Assembly (NCBI RefSeq): GCF_014189855.1
Contig: NZ_BJFN01000003.1
Span: 62,001-126,000 of the forward strand
Direction: 5' to 3'
DNA: 64,000 nt
From: Buttiauxella sp. A111
GTDB taxonomy: Bacteria; Pseudomonadota; Gammaproteobacteria; Enterobacterales; Enterobacteriaceae
Part shown: piece after piece, positions 52,845-61,884 of the stretch
Layout of the letters: the number at the start of each line of letters is the position of its first letter
Position numbering within the stretch: position 1 is the stretch's first letter
Notes under the pieces: generated by a model
Databases searched by the model: none
Seen by the model: the letters and a program-made list of their open reading frames with translations, nothing else
Told to the model about the DNA's origin: nothing
Position numbers and translations under genes: made by a program

Positions 52845-54152
52845 ATGAAAAACCTGATGGCCGCAATAGAAGCAAAGCTGATGCCGCTTGCGGGAAGAAT
52901 GGCACAACAACGCCATCTCGGAGCCATTCGCGATGCGTATATCTCGTTTATGCCGTTTATTATTGTGGGTTCTATTCTGCTGGTTATTTCCTCTTTCCCA
53001 AGCACTGCTTATCAACAGTTTATGGCATCAATTTTTGGTGAAGGTTGGTCTGCCACTATAGAAATTCCGTTTAATGCCATTTTCTCTACCATGGCGGTGT
53101 TTATTAGCTTTTTGGTCGCTTACCGTCTGGCCGAGCGTTATGACATTGACAAAATGTCAGCCGGTATTTTGTCGCTCTCCTGCTTTTTGATCCTCACACC
53201 TTTTGCTAAAACTCAGGAGATTGGCAACTTGATCCCGATGGAATGGCTGGGATCAAAGGGGTTATTTGTGGCGATGCTGGGGGCGCTTGCCAGCACGGAA
53301 TTATTTGCCTGGATGCTACGTCAAAACTGGGTGATACGTATGCCAGACGGCGTGCCACCAGCAGTACAGAAATCATTTGCCGCACTGATCCCATCACTGC
53401 TGATACTGGTCATTGCACTCGCAATTCGTGTGCTGTTCGCCAAAACGGATTACCACACCATTCACCAGTTTGTTTATGAAGTCCTCGCAACGCCAATTCG
53501 TCACTTTGGTACCTCCTATATCGGGGCGCTGTTTACCTGCTTTAGCATTACCAGTTTGTGGTCGGTCGGTATTAACTCCGGCTCGATGGTCAATGGCATC
53601 CTGCGTCCTTTCTGGATGGAAAACCAGATGGAAAATCTGGCGGCAACTCAAGCCGGTTTGCTGCCACCGCATGTGGTAACCGAACAGTTCTACGACATGA
53701 TTTGGATGGGGGGTGCCGGTGCAACTTTGTCTCTGGTGATTGCTATGCTGCTCTTTGCCCGCAGCCAGCACATTAAAAACGTTTCACGCCTTGCCGCAGG
53801 CTCTTCCATCTTCAACATTAACGAACCGGTGCTCTTTGGCCTGCCGGTTATCATGAACCCCATCATGCTCATCCCATTCAACCTGGTTCCGCTGGTGCTG
53901 GTTACCGTGCAGTACATCGCGATGTCGATAGGTTGGGTTGCCACCACTACTGGAGTGTATATCCCATGGACACTGCCTCCGGTGCTAAGCGGTTTTATCG
54001 TTACCGGACATCTCAGCGGTGCCATCATTCAGCTTATTAACCTGCTGATCGGCGCCATCATCTATCTGCCATTCCTTAAAGTGGTGGATAAGCAATATCG
54101 GGCCAATGAAACCCCGGCGCTTGTCCCATCAACCAAACCCGCCACGGAGTAA
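52845..54152 (+). CDS. PTS EIIC component, lactose/cellobiose family
   Basis: 435 aa from ATG 52845 with GGAGCGG upstream. About 10 membrane segments. Family motifs: N-terminal RHLGAIRDAYISFMPFIIVGSILL, central FWSVGINSG-like SLWSVGINSGSMVNG, and the sugar-binding loop FNINEPVLFGLPVIMNP. It forms the membrane channel for a phospho-sugar import system of the chitobiose/cellobiose type. EIIB is encoded four genes on in the same operon; no EIIA is present in the window. Confidence 0.9.
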   Translation: MKNLMAAIEAKLMPLAGRMAQQRHLGAIRDAYISFMPFIIVGSILLVISSFPSTAYQQFMASIFGEGWSATIEIPFNAIFSTMAVFISFLVAYRLAERYDIDKMSAGILSLSCFLILTPFAKTQEIGNLIPMEWLGSKGLFVAMLGALASTELFAWMLRQNWVIRMPDGVPPAVQKSFAALIPSLLILVIALAIRVLFAKTDYHTIHQFVYEVLATPIRHFGTSYIGALFTCFSITSLWSVGINSGSMVNGILRPFWMENQMENLAATQAGLLPPHVVTEQFYDMIWMGGAGATLSLVIAMLLFARSQHIKNVSRLAAGSSIFNINEPVLFGLPVIMNPIMLIPFNLVPLVLVTVQYIAMSIGWVATTTGVYIPWTLPPVLSGFIVTGHLSGAIIQLINLLIGAIIYLPFLKVVDKQYRANETPALVPSTKPATE

Positions 54153-54159
54153 GTAAAAC

Positions 54160-55128
54160 ATGACGTTATCGACAAACTGGGGCGTGATAGCGACCTGGCG
54201 CATGGCCTGGGAAGGGGTCAGTGAAGCCGCGCAATTATTGCAAGATAAAAATAATGCCAGCGATGCTGCAGTACGGGCCGTAACTTGTGTGGAAGATTAC
54301 CCATATTATAAATCCGTAGGGTACGGCGGTTTGCCAAACGAGCAAGGCGTTGTCGAACTCGACGCTGCGTTTATGGACGGCTCAACGCTTGCCATCGGCG
54401 CAGTCGCCAGTATCCGCGACATCGCTAACCCCATTCTGGTGGCCCAGGCATTAAGCCGCGAACGCTTTAATAGTTTTATGGTGGGCGAAGGTGCTCAAAC
54501 CTGGGCTTTTGCCCACGGCTTTGAACGCAAAAACATGCTGACGGACCGCGCCCATCAGCATTACCTGAAACGCAAACGTGAAACACTGGATCGTGGTTTA
54601 AGTCCGTACACCGGGCACGACACCGTCGGCGTTATCACGCTCGACCAAAATCAGCAAATGTGTGTCGCCACCTCAACCAGCGGGTTGTTTATGAAACGCC
54701 CTGGCCGCGTCGGTGACTCCCCCGTCTCCGGTTCAGGATTTTATGCCGATAGCCAGATTGGTGCCGCAACAGCCACCGGTCTTGGCGAAGATCTAATGAA
54801 AGGCTGTATCAGCTACGAAATTGTCAGCCGCATGGGGCGCGGCATGTCACCTCAACAGGCGGCAGAATCCGCAGTTTACGATTTGGAAAGCCAACTGATT
54901 GCCCGCTATGGCCGAGCAGGAGATTTGTCTGTCGTTTGCATGAATAATCACGGTGAATACGGTGCCGCAACCACTATTGATAACTTCTCGTTTTCGGTCG
55001 CCACGCCCGCACAAGCGCCAGCCGTGTTTTTGACCACTCGCGAAGGCAAGCACACGCTCATTCGCCCCGCAGATCAGGCCTGGCTTGATGCCTACCTGCA
55101 GCGCATAACTGCGGAGGTGATTGTATGA
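54160..55128 (+). CDS. Glycosylasparaginase-like N-terminal nucleophile hydrolase
   Basis: 322 aa, asparaginase_2 family. Autocleavage/nucleophile site GHDTVG (Thr155) with downstream GRVGDSPVSGSGFYAD and the substrate loop AATATGLGED. The HDT form and the GRVGDSP motif are those of glycosylasparaginases rather than plain isoaspartyl peptidases. Such enzymes split the bond between Asn and N-acetylglucosamine. No signal peptide, so cytoplasmic, which fits PTS-imported substrate. Overlaps the next gene by 4 bp. Confidence 0.85.
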   Translation: MTLSTNWGVIATWRMAWEGVSEAAQLLQDKNNASDAAVRAVTCVEDYPYYKSVGYGGLPNEQGVVELDAAFMDGSTLAIGAVASIRDIANPILVAQALSRERFNSFMVGEGAQTWAFAHGFERKNMLTDRAHQHYLKRKRETLDRGLSPYTGHDTVGVITLDQNQQMCVATSTSGLFMKRPGRVGDSPVSGSGFYADSQIGAATATGLGEDLMKGCISYEIVSRMGRGMSPQQAAESAVYDLESQLIARYGRAGDLSVVCMNNHGEYGAATTIDNFSFSVATPAQAPAVFLTTREGKHTLIRPADQAWLDAYLQRITAEVIV

Positions 55129-56594
55129 AATGCCAGATAACAACCCTTGCACAATGCCGGACAGACGCCCATTTAATGTTGTGGAAAGCGCATACGGATG
55201 CGTGGCCAGAAGCATTGCGCCCGCTGCTTGCTGAAATGACGCACGGTGATGAGCCACAATCCACCCGCTTTGGTTTAAACGGCCTCTGCCAGCAGCTCAC
55301 TCTTTTGCCTTCGAGCCAGATTGAGCGCCCCGAAATTCTGCGCCAGCTAACCGAAAGCCTGAATACTCTTTTGCCCAGCCCCGTATTGCATCCCGTCGCG
55401 CTGGATATTTCCGCTTTCAATCTGGCAGACCGCACCGTATTTACTCGCCTGCGTACGCTGCTGGTTGCGTTGATGAACCGCTTTTATCAGCTCCCACAAT
55501 TGGGTTTTCGACAAGGCCAGCAAGAAAGCAACGGGCAGCTTTGGCTTTTGAGCACAGAGCACAACACGCTTGCCGATGAGTTGGCCGCGCAAACTCAGGC
55601 TATTGCTCAAGGCATGTTTCTATCGCGCAAACTTTCCGACACACCTGCAAATGGCTGCCGTCCGCAGGATGTTGCGCAGCAGGCGCAAGCTTGGGCGAGC
55701 GCCCATCCGCAAACTCACTGCGATATTCTGGATGAAAACACCCTCCGTGAGCTGGGTTTAGGCTGCCTTGATGCCACAGGGAAAGGCAGCAAGAATCCTC
55801 CACGACTGGTGACACTTCGCTGGCAAGGCGCGGCAGAAAACGCGCCATATTATGCCTTTGTCGGCAAAGGCATTACTTTCGATACCGGCGGGCTGTGGCT
55901 CAAGGAAGGCGAAGGGATGCGCACCATGAAGTACGACATGTGTGGTGCCGCCGTGGTCTTCGGGCTAATGGAGATTGTTAAAACGCTACAACTGCCGCTG
56001 AACGTGGTCGCCGTGATGGCGCTGGCAGAAAACATGCCAGGTGAAAATGCCATGCTGCCGGGTGATGTGGTGAAATCGCATGCAGGCCATAGCGTCGAAA
56101 TTATTAATACCGATGCAGAAGGTCGCCTGGTACTGGCAGATGCGCTCAGCTACACCGCAACACGATTTAAACCGGCGGCATTAATCGACGTCGCCACGCT
56201 GACAGGTGCAGTAGTCAAAGCATTGGGTTACGACATTTCGGGTCTGATGAGTAATAACCCGAAATTGAGCCAACAACTACAGCAGGCGGCCGACTTAACC
56301 CAAGACCGGATCTGGCCGCTACCGCTGGACGAAAGTTTTGATCCGCAGGTCAAAAGTCATATTGCCGATCTGACCAATACCCCCCCTAACAACGCGGCGA
56401 TTGCCGTCTCAGCCGCTCATTTTTTAAGTAAGTTCTGCCATCAGTTGCCATGGGCGCACTTAGATGTCAGCGGTACCGCACTCAGCCGCGGTAAATTCAC
56501 GCAGGCCAGCGGCCGTCCCGCTCTGCTATTGACGCAATACTTACTCGATCTGAGCAAAGGAAACTCCAATGAAAAAGATTCTACTGGTATGTGA
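55125..56594 (+). CDS. M17 leucyl aminopeptidase-family peptidase
   Basis: 489 aa. Metal and catalytic residues of the M17 family are complete: Lys248 and Asp253 in VGKGITFDTGG, Asp271, and Asp330, Glu332 and Arg334 in NTDAEGRLVLADAL. The N-terminal about 160 residues diverge from PepA. Cytoplasmic. It probably trims peptide parts of the substrate handled by the operon. Its last 26 bp overlap the EIIB gene. Confidence 0.9.
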   Translation: MKCQITTLAQCRTDAHLMLWKAHTDAWPEALRPLLAEMTHGDEPQSTRFGLNGLCQQLTLLPSSQIERPEILRQLTESLNTLLPSPVLHPVALDISAFNLADRTVFTRLRTLLVALMNRFYQLPQLGFRQGQQESNGQLWLLSTEHNTLADELAAQTQAIAQGMFLSRKLSDTPANGCRPQDVAQQAQAWASAHPQTHCDILDENTLRELGLGCLDATGKGSKNPPRLVTLRWQGAAENAPYYAFVGKGITFDTGGLWLKEGEGMRTMKYDMCGAAVVFGLMEIVKTLQLPLNVVAVMALAENMPGENAMLPGDVVKSHAGHSVEIINTDAEGRLVLADALSYTATRFKPAALIDVATLTGAVVKALGYDISGLMSNNPKLSQQLQQAADLTQDRIWPLPLDESFDPQVKSHIADLTNTPPNNAAIAVSAAHFLSKFCHQLPWAHLDVSGTALSRGKFTQASGRPALLLTQYLLDLSKGNSNEKDSTGM

Positions 56595-56874
56595 TTTAGG
56601 GATGTCGACCAGTCTGGTCGTCAAACGGATGCAAGAAGCTGCCGCAAAACGTGAGCTGGAGGTTGAGATCCAGGCGAAAGGAATGAGTGATTTTAAAAAC
56701 GCGATTACGGCTTTTGACTGCGCGCTGCTCGGCCCGCAGATTGCTTATAAACTCGCTGATTGCAAGCAAATCGCCGCCGCGCTCAACAAACGCGTTGAAA
56801 CCATTAACATGATGGATTACGGAATGGTCAATGGAGAGAAGATCCTCGATCACGCACTATCCCTCTGTAATTAA
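56569..56874 (+). CDS. PTS EIIB component, lactose/cellobiose family
   Basis: 101 aa. Phosphorylation site Cys8 in ILLVCDLGMSTSLVVKRM, the P-loop-like signature of EIIB-Chb/Lac proteins; the segment CALLGPQIAYKL also fits. Phosphorylates the sugar entering through the EIIC at 52845. AAAGGAAA precedes the ATG. The stop codon TAA lies in the terminal repeat of an ERIC element. Confidence 0.92.
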   Translation: MKKILLVCDLGMSTSLVVKRMQEAAAKRELEVEIQAKGMSDFKNAITAFDCALLGPQIAYKLADCKQIAAALNKRVETINMMDYGMVNGEKILDHALSLCN

Positions 56875-56998
56875 ACTCTAAATAATTCGAGTTGTAGGAA
56901 GGCGGCAAGGGAGTGAGTCCTCAGGAGCTTACTTAGGTAAGTGACTGAGGCGAGGGAGTGCAGCCAACGCACCTACAGCTTGAAGTATGACGAGTTTA
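56872..56998. repeat. ERIC element (127 bp)
   Basis: Terminal repeat TAAACTC / GAGTTTA. The core GTGAGTCCTCAGGAGCTTAC and AAGTAAGTGACTGAGGCGAG match the well-known ERIC core sequences. Length 127 bp is the canonical ERIC size. Both flanking genes (EIIB and the minus-strand gene) have their stop codons in its termini. Confidence 0.93.
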
Positions 56999-57817
56999 GC
57001 GAGATTTTAGCCATGCAGCCGGTGTGAGATTCTTCAACCGGCTGCGGATAATCCGATGATTCAGCAAATCCTCAAATTCCAGTAACACGGCTCCAAACCC
57101 TAACCGTTTATCGAACCGTTCACCATTGAGCAACTGCTCCAGAGGCTGCGCCCATTCACCACCTGCTGCCCTTTCCTGCCACGCTTCAGGTTGTGCTTCA
57201 TGCAAGGGAACCTGGAGTTTTTGCGTCAGTTGCCTGGCAAGTTCACCAGTATTCGCCGTCAATGACCGCACCTGCAACAGCAAGCCATGTTGCAAAAAGC
57301 CCACCAACGCATCAAGTGATTGCTCATCATTACGCTCCCGCAGCGCTACGGCAAGAAAACCTGAAACCGGGCAGCTAAACGCCAGCAACATGCCGTGCTT
57401 ATGGCTAATGCTTTCCGGCAGCGGGAAAACATCAAGACGAAGATGACCGGTAGGCTGTTTTAAATCGGGTTTAGTCAGGCGTGATTGTTGCCAGTTTTGC
57501 AGTGTTCTGCTGACACTCGCACGAGAAATCCCCTGCTGTACCAGCAATTGCGCCGCTTCCAGAAGCTCATCAAGCGAAAGAGATAAACGCACACGCAAAA
57601 AGACCAGCATGGACTCTTGTTCATGGCTCAATGCGCGATGAATAGTATTAGGTCGATGAGATTTGTCATAACAGTCATCCCGTTTGCGCCAGCGCCTTAC
57701 GGTATCCACTGAAATATTCAGCTCTTCCGCCAGCTCGCTGTCGCTCTTGTCAGAGCTTTGAATATATTTACGGGTACGCGGCGTCGTGGTGGCGTTGGAG
57801 TGCAGCTTAATCTCCAT
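56996..57817 (-). CDS. Domesticated IS481-type transposase remnant with HTH domain
   Basis: 273 aa from ATG 57817 (AGAGG just upstream). The N-terminal 110 residues follow IS481-family transposases: KLHSNATTTPRTRKYIQSSD, an HTH ELAEELNISVDTVRRWRKRDD, then SHRPNTIHRALSHEQE and GISRASVSRTLQNW. The rest aligns with their integrase core, shortened. The first Asp is kept (LRLDVF), but the usual TDNG reads TANTG and no catalytic Glu is evident. The frame is intact, with no terminal repeats or target duplication seen. It probably now serves as a DNA-binding regulator. It is convergent with the PTS operon. Confidence 0.78.
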   Translation of the reverse strand: MEIKLHSNATTTPRTRKYIQSSDKSDSELAEELNISVDTVRRWRKRDDCYDKSHRPNTIHRALSHEQESMLVFLRVRLSLSLDELLEAAQLLVQQGISRASVSRTLQNWQQSRLTKPDLKQPTGHLRLDVFPLPESISHKHGMLLAFSCPVSGFLAVALRERNDEQSLDALVGFLQHGLLLQVRSLTANTGELARQLTQKLQVPLHEAQPEAWQERAAGGEWAQPLEQLLNGERFDKRLGFGAVLLEFEDLLNHRIIRSRLKNLTPAAWLKSR

Positions 57818-58178
57818 CAAACCTCTTGTGGCAAACTGTTAATTAAGATCTTCATTATAAAAGTAAGTTAGCTCACGCAAAGAGCTAATAGCCACATTAT
57901 CGTAAAAAGAGCGCGCAAGCGATTGCAGACCAGAGCGGGGCAACGCTGATAAAAAAAGTAGCAAAAGGTGCGGTAAACGAAGCGGATGTAAAGATACATA
58001 AAGTGAAATGATAATTCGCACGCTAATCATTTTTTATATCAATGATTTAACATAAATTCAAATTATTTGAACAAGGCAGTCAATTCTATTCGATTTATTA
58101 TTCTGCTTAAAAGTGTGACCATAATCACATCGACGGAGCATCGTCACCCTAAACAGAATAACCTGCGAGAAATTAACT
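57818..58178. other. Intergenic region before ybiJ
   Basis: 361 bp, A+T-rich, holding the divergent promoters of the transposase-like gene and ybiJ. Short open frames on both strands lack ribosome sites or recognisable products. Confidence 0.5.
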
Positions 58179-58439
58179 ATGAAAACCATCAAATATGCTG
58201 TAGCCGCCATCGCTCTTTCAACTCTTTCTTTCGGCGCGTTCGCTGCACAATCTATCAATCCTGCTGAAGCTCAGAATTTAAACAAAGTAGGCGTGGTATC
58301 TGCAGACGGCGCATCAACTCTGGATGGACTGGAAGCAAAACTGGCTGATAAAGCAGAAGCAGCAGGCGCAAAAGCGTACTCCATCACTTCTGCTAATACT
58401 AACGGCAAGATGAGCGGTACTGCTGTTATCTACAAGTAA
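58179..58439 (+). CDS. ybiJ: YbiJ, BhsA/YdgH-family periplasmic protein
   Basis: 86 aa, same as E. coli YbiJ. Signal peptide MKTIKYAVAAIALSTLSFGAFA, then the DUF1471 domain AQNLNKVGVVSADGASTLDGLEAKLADKAEAAGAKAY...SGTAVIYK. Small secreted stress/biofilm-type protein, paralogue of mcbA at 49189. Confidence 0.94.
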   Translation: MKTIKYAVAAIALSTLSFGAFAAQSINPAEAQNLNKVGVVSADGASTLDGLEAKLADKAEAAGAKAYSITSANTNGKMSGTAVIYK

Positions 58440-58514
58440 TCCTGCAGTATTACCCAGTTTTACCCTCATTTTGGAGCGCTGCTCCACCCTGCTCACTCTG
58501 TTATTACCCTTGTT

Positions 58515-58545
58515 GCCCGCGGCCATTTACCGCGGGCTTTTTTTT
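58515..58545 (+). terminator. Terminator after ybiJ
   Basis: Perfect 8-bp GC stem GCCCGCGG / CCGCGGGC with a 7-nt loop, then eight T. Confidence 0.93.
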
Positions 58546-58572
58546 GCCTTTCTCCCGTTAAAACGCTCCGGG

Positions 58573-59541
58573 TCAGAAAGTTTGATTCACGCGAGTAAAA
58601 CCATCCTCAAGGGTAGCCACTTCACCCGTCGCAACCAGGCAACAGGCCATTTGCGTTTTTAAGGATTGCGGAATCGGCTCAACGCCGGCAACGCAGCGTT
58701 CTATCCAACGAGCGGTCACTTCCGGATCTTTCCCGGCAGGCAGCACCACTTCCTCGTCACTGAATTCCGTTTGACGCTCGCTGACGACGCGTGCGCCCAA
58801 CGAGTCGATAAGCGTAATCTGCGGGCAGCGTTGCGGATTGGCATACACCTCCCCTTCCGTACCGTGCATCAACAGGCCGCGCCCACCAATGTCTGCAAAG
58901 AATTTTGCCACTTTCGGGACATATTCAGGATGTGAAACGCTTGCCAGACGCAGTGCAGCGTCTTCTTCAAACGGTGTCGCCAGTTTTGCGAGAGTATGCG
59001 CACTGTTACGCACGCCCATCCGCCAGCGCATGGCGAGTTGATTTTCCATTGGCGGACATAGCGCACTGATGGGGATATAGACCGGATGATGTGAATCCAG
59101 CCGGGCTTGCGCCTGGCCGGCATGCTCCGTCGGCTCAATGCCCATCAGCTTAAAAATAGTTTCTGTTAACACGCGCGTTGGATCGTGGCTAACGCCATGC
59201 ACCACCACCGGGAAACCGAGACGGTTAAGCAGCATCGCCAGCAATGGCGTAAGGTTGGCTTGTTTGCGGGCACCGTTATAAGAAGGAATAACAATGGGCA
59301 TCGGCTTGTTAATCGGTGGCGTCAGGGAGATCAGATGATGTTTCATCGCGTCATAAAAGCCGAGCATCTCCGCCTCGCCTTCACCTTTGATACGCAGCGC
59401 AATCAGCACGCCGCCGAGCTCCAGTTCCGGCACCTCACCTCTGAGCATATGGGCATATAAGCCGCGAGCGGTGTCAAAATCCAGATCGCGTGCGTGGTTC
59501 TTACCCCGCCCGACTTCTTTAATGATCTTACGGTAATCCAC
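58573..59541 (-). CDS. ybiB: YbiB, TrpD2-family nucleic-acid-binding protein
   Basis: 322 aa (E. coli 320). Glycosyltransferase family 3 fold related to anthranilate phosphoribosyltransferase; SYNGARKQANLTPLLAMLLNRLGFPVVVHGV is the equivalent of the phosphoribosyl site but lacks the TrpD catalytic signature. E. coli YbiB binds DNA/RNA and is LexA-controlled. It lies 14 bp downstream of dinG in one operon. Confidence 0.93.
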   Translation of the reverse strand: MDYRKIIKEVGRGKNHARDLDFDTARGLYAHMLRGEVPELELGGVLIALRIKGEGEAEMLGFYDAMKHHLISLTPPINKPMPIVIPSYNGARKQANLTPLLAMLLNRLGFPVVVHGVSHDPTRVLTETIFKLMGIEPTEHAGQAQARLDSHHPVYIPISALCPPMENQLAMRWRMGVRNSAHTLAKLATPFEEDAALRLASVSHPEYVPKVAKFFADIGGRGLLMHGTEGEVYANPQRCPQITLIDSLGARVVSERQTEFSDEEVVLPAGKDPEVTARWIERCVAGVEPIPQSLKTQMACCLVATGEVATLEDGFTRVNQTF

Positions 59542-59555
59542 TCACAGTCTCCTTT

Positions 59556-61718
59556 CTATTTCTTACTCGTACGTTTGCGCCGCACCGTGGTCTTTTTCGG
59601 TTTGGTATCAATCAGTTTAGCTGCTGGCGCTTCAGGCTGGCTTATCGGAAATACCGGCAACGCCCCCAGTAGACGCTGACCATAATTTTTGGTCAACAGG
59701 CGTCGGTCGTAAATCACCACCTCACCATAACAGCCGTGGCTGCGAATTAAACGCCCGACTTGTTGAATAAGATTAAATGAAGCGCTCGGTAAACTCTGTA
59801 CTTCAAAAGGATAGCGTTTCAGGGTTTTTAACCATTCCCCTTCAGTCACCACGACCGGGCTGTCGATAGGCGGGAAGGCAATTTTATGGATATGCACCTG
59901 GCTGAGTAAATCGCCCTTTAAATCCAGACCTTCTGCAAAGGATTGCAGGCCAACCAGTACGCTGGTTTCGCCTTGTTCAACGCGTTTACGGTGCGTTTCC
60001 ACAAGACGATAACGTGGCTGGTCGCCCTGCACTAACAGGGTCAGGCGCAGATCGGTGACATGAGTCAGGAACACCTGCATTGCTCGGTTGCTGGCAAACA
60101 ACACCAGCATCCCTTTATGCTCACCTTTAGCCAATTCAGCACGGAAAAACGCCGCCATTTCAGCCAGATGTTGGGCTTCGTTTTCCATAGTCGGTTCTAC
60201 CGTCAACTGTGGAATAACCAGCTTTCCCTGTTCGACATGATTAAACGGTGAATCAAGCGCAACAAAACGATCGCCCGCTTTTTCGCTTAAACCGCTCATC
60301 TCTTGCAGGCGGTCGAATTTATTGAGCGAACGAAGCGTCGCCGATGTCACGATAACGTGCGGCACATTACGCCACACCAGTTTCTCGAGCTGGTCGCAGA
60401 CGCGGATACCCACGCAATGGAAGAACAGATGCGGCTGCCCTTCACGAATGTCGCGCGTTACCCATTTTGATACAGGTGCGCCCGATGCCTGTTCCATTGC
60501 CGAGAGTCGCCACAGTTTGCTTTGCGTCTCGAAATACCCCAATGCACGGTTCATATGCAATAACGAGCGGTGTAAACGCACGATGTCATGAGTGCCCGTT
60601 TTTTCACTAAGATCGTTAAGCAGCGCTTCTGCCAGGCTGCGTAGCCCTTCCATGAGTTTCGCCAGACGCTTACAAATCGCCATGATTTCATCTGGCAAAA
60701 TGCCCATTTCAAAACGGTGTTCGGCTTCGTGCTCACCCGGCAGCCACAACGACACAATGCTGTTAAACGAGCTCAGCAATTCGTAGATTTCATCGCAATG
60801 ATTGGTCAAGCGCTCAGGGTTCGTCAGCGGCGGCGGGCTTTTCGGACGAAACTGCGCCATGCAGGTTTCTACCAGTTTGCTGAACAGATCAAACTGCAAA
60901 CGGCTATAGCCGGGAGTGATTTCCGCGCTCATTTCCAGCGCGTCGCGTGCGACATCCGGTAAATGGTGGCCTTCATCTAAAATCAGCAGCAGGTTTTTCG
61001 CTTCTGGCAAAACCGCATCACTTTCCATGGCGGCCATCACCAGTGCGTGATTCGCCACCACGACTTCGGCATCGTCAATTTCACGCCGTGCTACAAAGAA
61101 CGGGCATTCCCGATACCAGTGACAATTGCGGCCTAGGCAACTGGCTTTGTCGGTGCTCAGACGTCGCCACAAATCGTCATCAATGGATTGCGATGTGTGG
61201 TCGCGCAATCCGTCCCATTTGTAACCGTCGAGATCGGTTTTCAGCTTTGCACAGCGCTGCTGTTCGTCTTTGCTGGTTGGGGCCAGTTCATCTTCAAGAA
61301 ATGCCAGCAAATCGCCTTGCGCCAGGTTATCCGTCGCAAGTGCTGCCAGGTTTCGTGGGCAAACATAGCGCCCGCGCCCGAAGGCTGCGGTAAATTTCAG
61401 GTCGGGGATTATTTTGCGTAGCAGCGGTAAATCTTTGCTAAATATTTGATCCTGTAGGGCAACGTTGGCGGTGCTGACGACTAACGTTTTCTGCTCGCCA
61501 CGCGCGATGGCGATCCCGGGGATCAGATAAGAAAGGGTTTTCCCAACACCGGTGGGAGCCTCAATCGCCAGATGACGCCCTTCTTCACCCGCGAGCGTTT
61601 TCGCCACTTCGGCAATCATTTGCCGTTGCGGTGGGCGCGGAATAAAGTCCGGGATCTGTTGCTGTAGCGCCTTATACCAGGCGGCGATTTGCGCTTTTTG
61701 CGCAGAGGACAAAGCCAT
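59556..61718 (-). CDS. dinG: ATP-dependent helicase DinG
   Basis: 720 aa from ATG 61718 (E. coli 716); the frame extends 10 codons upstream into the operator. XPD-like superfamily 2 helicase: Walker A EAPTGVGKTLSYL, DEAH-box DEGHH, and C-terminal motif VI LIQQVGRLIRSHG. The four Fe-S cysteines are visible (CLGRNCHWYRECPF and upstream Cys). Unwinds R-loops and D-loops in SOS repair. Confidence 0.95.
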   Translation of the reverse strand: MALSSAQKAQIAAWYKALQQQIPDFIPRPPQRQMIAEVAKTLAGEEGRHLAIEAPTGVGKTLSYLIPGIAIARGEQKTLVVSTANVALQDQIFSKDLPLLRKIIPDLKFTAAFGRGRYVCPRNLAALATDNLAQGDLLAFLEDELAPTSKDEQQRCAKLKTDLDGYKWDGLRDHTSQSIDDDLWRRLSTDKASCLGRNCHWYRECPFFVARREIDDAEVVVANHALVMAAMESDAVLPEAKNLLLILDEGHHLPDVARDALEMSAEITPGYSRLQFDLFSKLVETCMAQFRPKSPPPLTNPERLTNHCDEIYELLSSFNSIVSLWLPGEHEAEHRFEMGILPDEIMAICKRLAKLMEGLRSLAEALLNDLSEKTGTHDIVRLHRSLLHMNRALGYFETQSKLWRLSAMEQASGAPVSKWVTRDIREGQPHLFFHCVGIRVCDQLEKLVWRNVPHVIVTSATLRSLNKFDRLQEMSGLSEKAGDRFVALDSPFNHVEQGKLVIPQLTVEPTMENEAQHLAEMAAFFRAELAKGEHKGMLVLFASNRAMQVFLTHVTDLRLTLLVQGDQPRYRLVETHRKRVEQGETSVLVGLQSFAEGLDLKGDLLSQVHIHKIAFPPIDSPVVVTEGEWLKTLKRYPFEVQSLPSASFNLIQQVGRLIRSHGCYGEVVIYDRRLLTKNYGQRLLGALPVFPISQPEAPAAKLIDTKPKKTTVRRKRTSKK

Positions 61719-61730
61719 AAAAACCACTTC

Positions 61731-61747
61731 TACTGTATAAACAGCCA
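61731..61747 (-). promoter_or_regulatory. LexA box of dinG-ybiB
   Basis: On the minus strand TGGCTGTTTATACAGTA, the same asymmetric SOS box known before E. coli dinG, 13 bp upstream of the start codon. Confidence 0.85.
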
Positions 61748-61884
61748 CTATTGTCCCACTTTTTGAAGATGGGCTGTATTGTTTTTTCTGATCCGGTGTT
61801 ACAGCAAGCCTTGACGCATGACAAGGCGACCCGCAAGCGACCCTCTCTATAATTAAGCCCGTTTATCCTCCACTGGTGTCAAAA

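Noticed and set aside
58067-58267. 66-codon frame overlapping the start of ybiJ
   Set aside because: Overlaps a well-supported gene in another frame and lacks a ribosome site.
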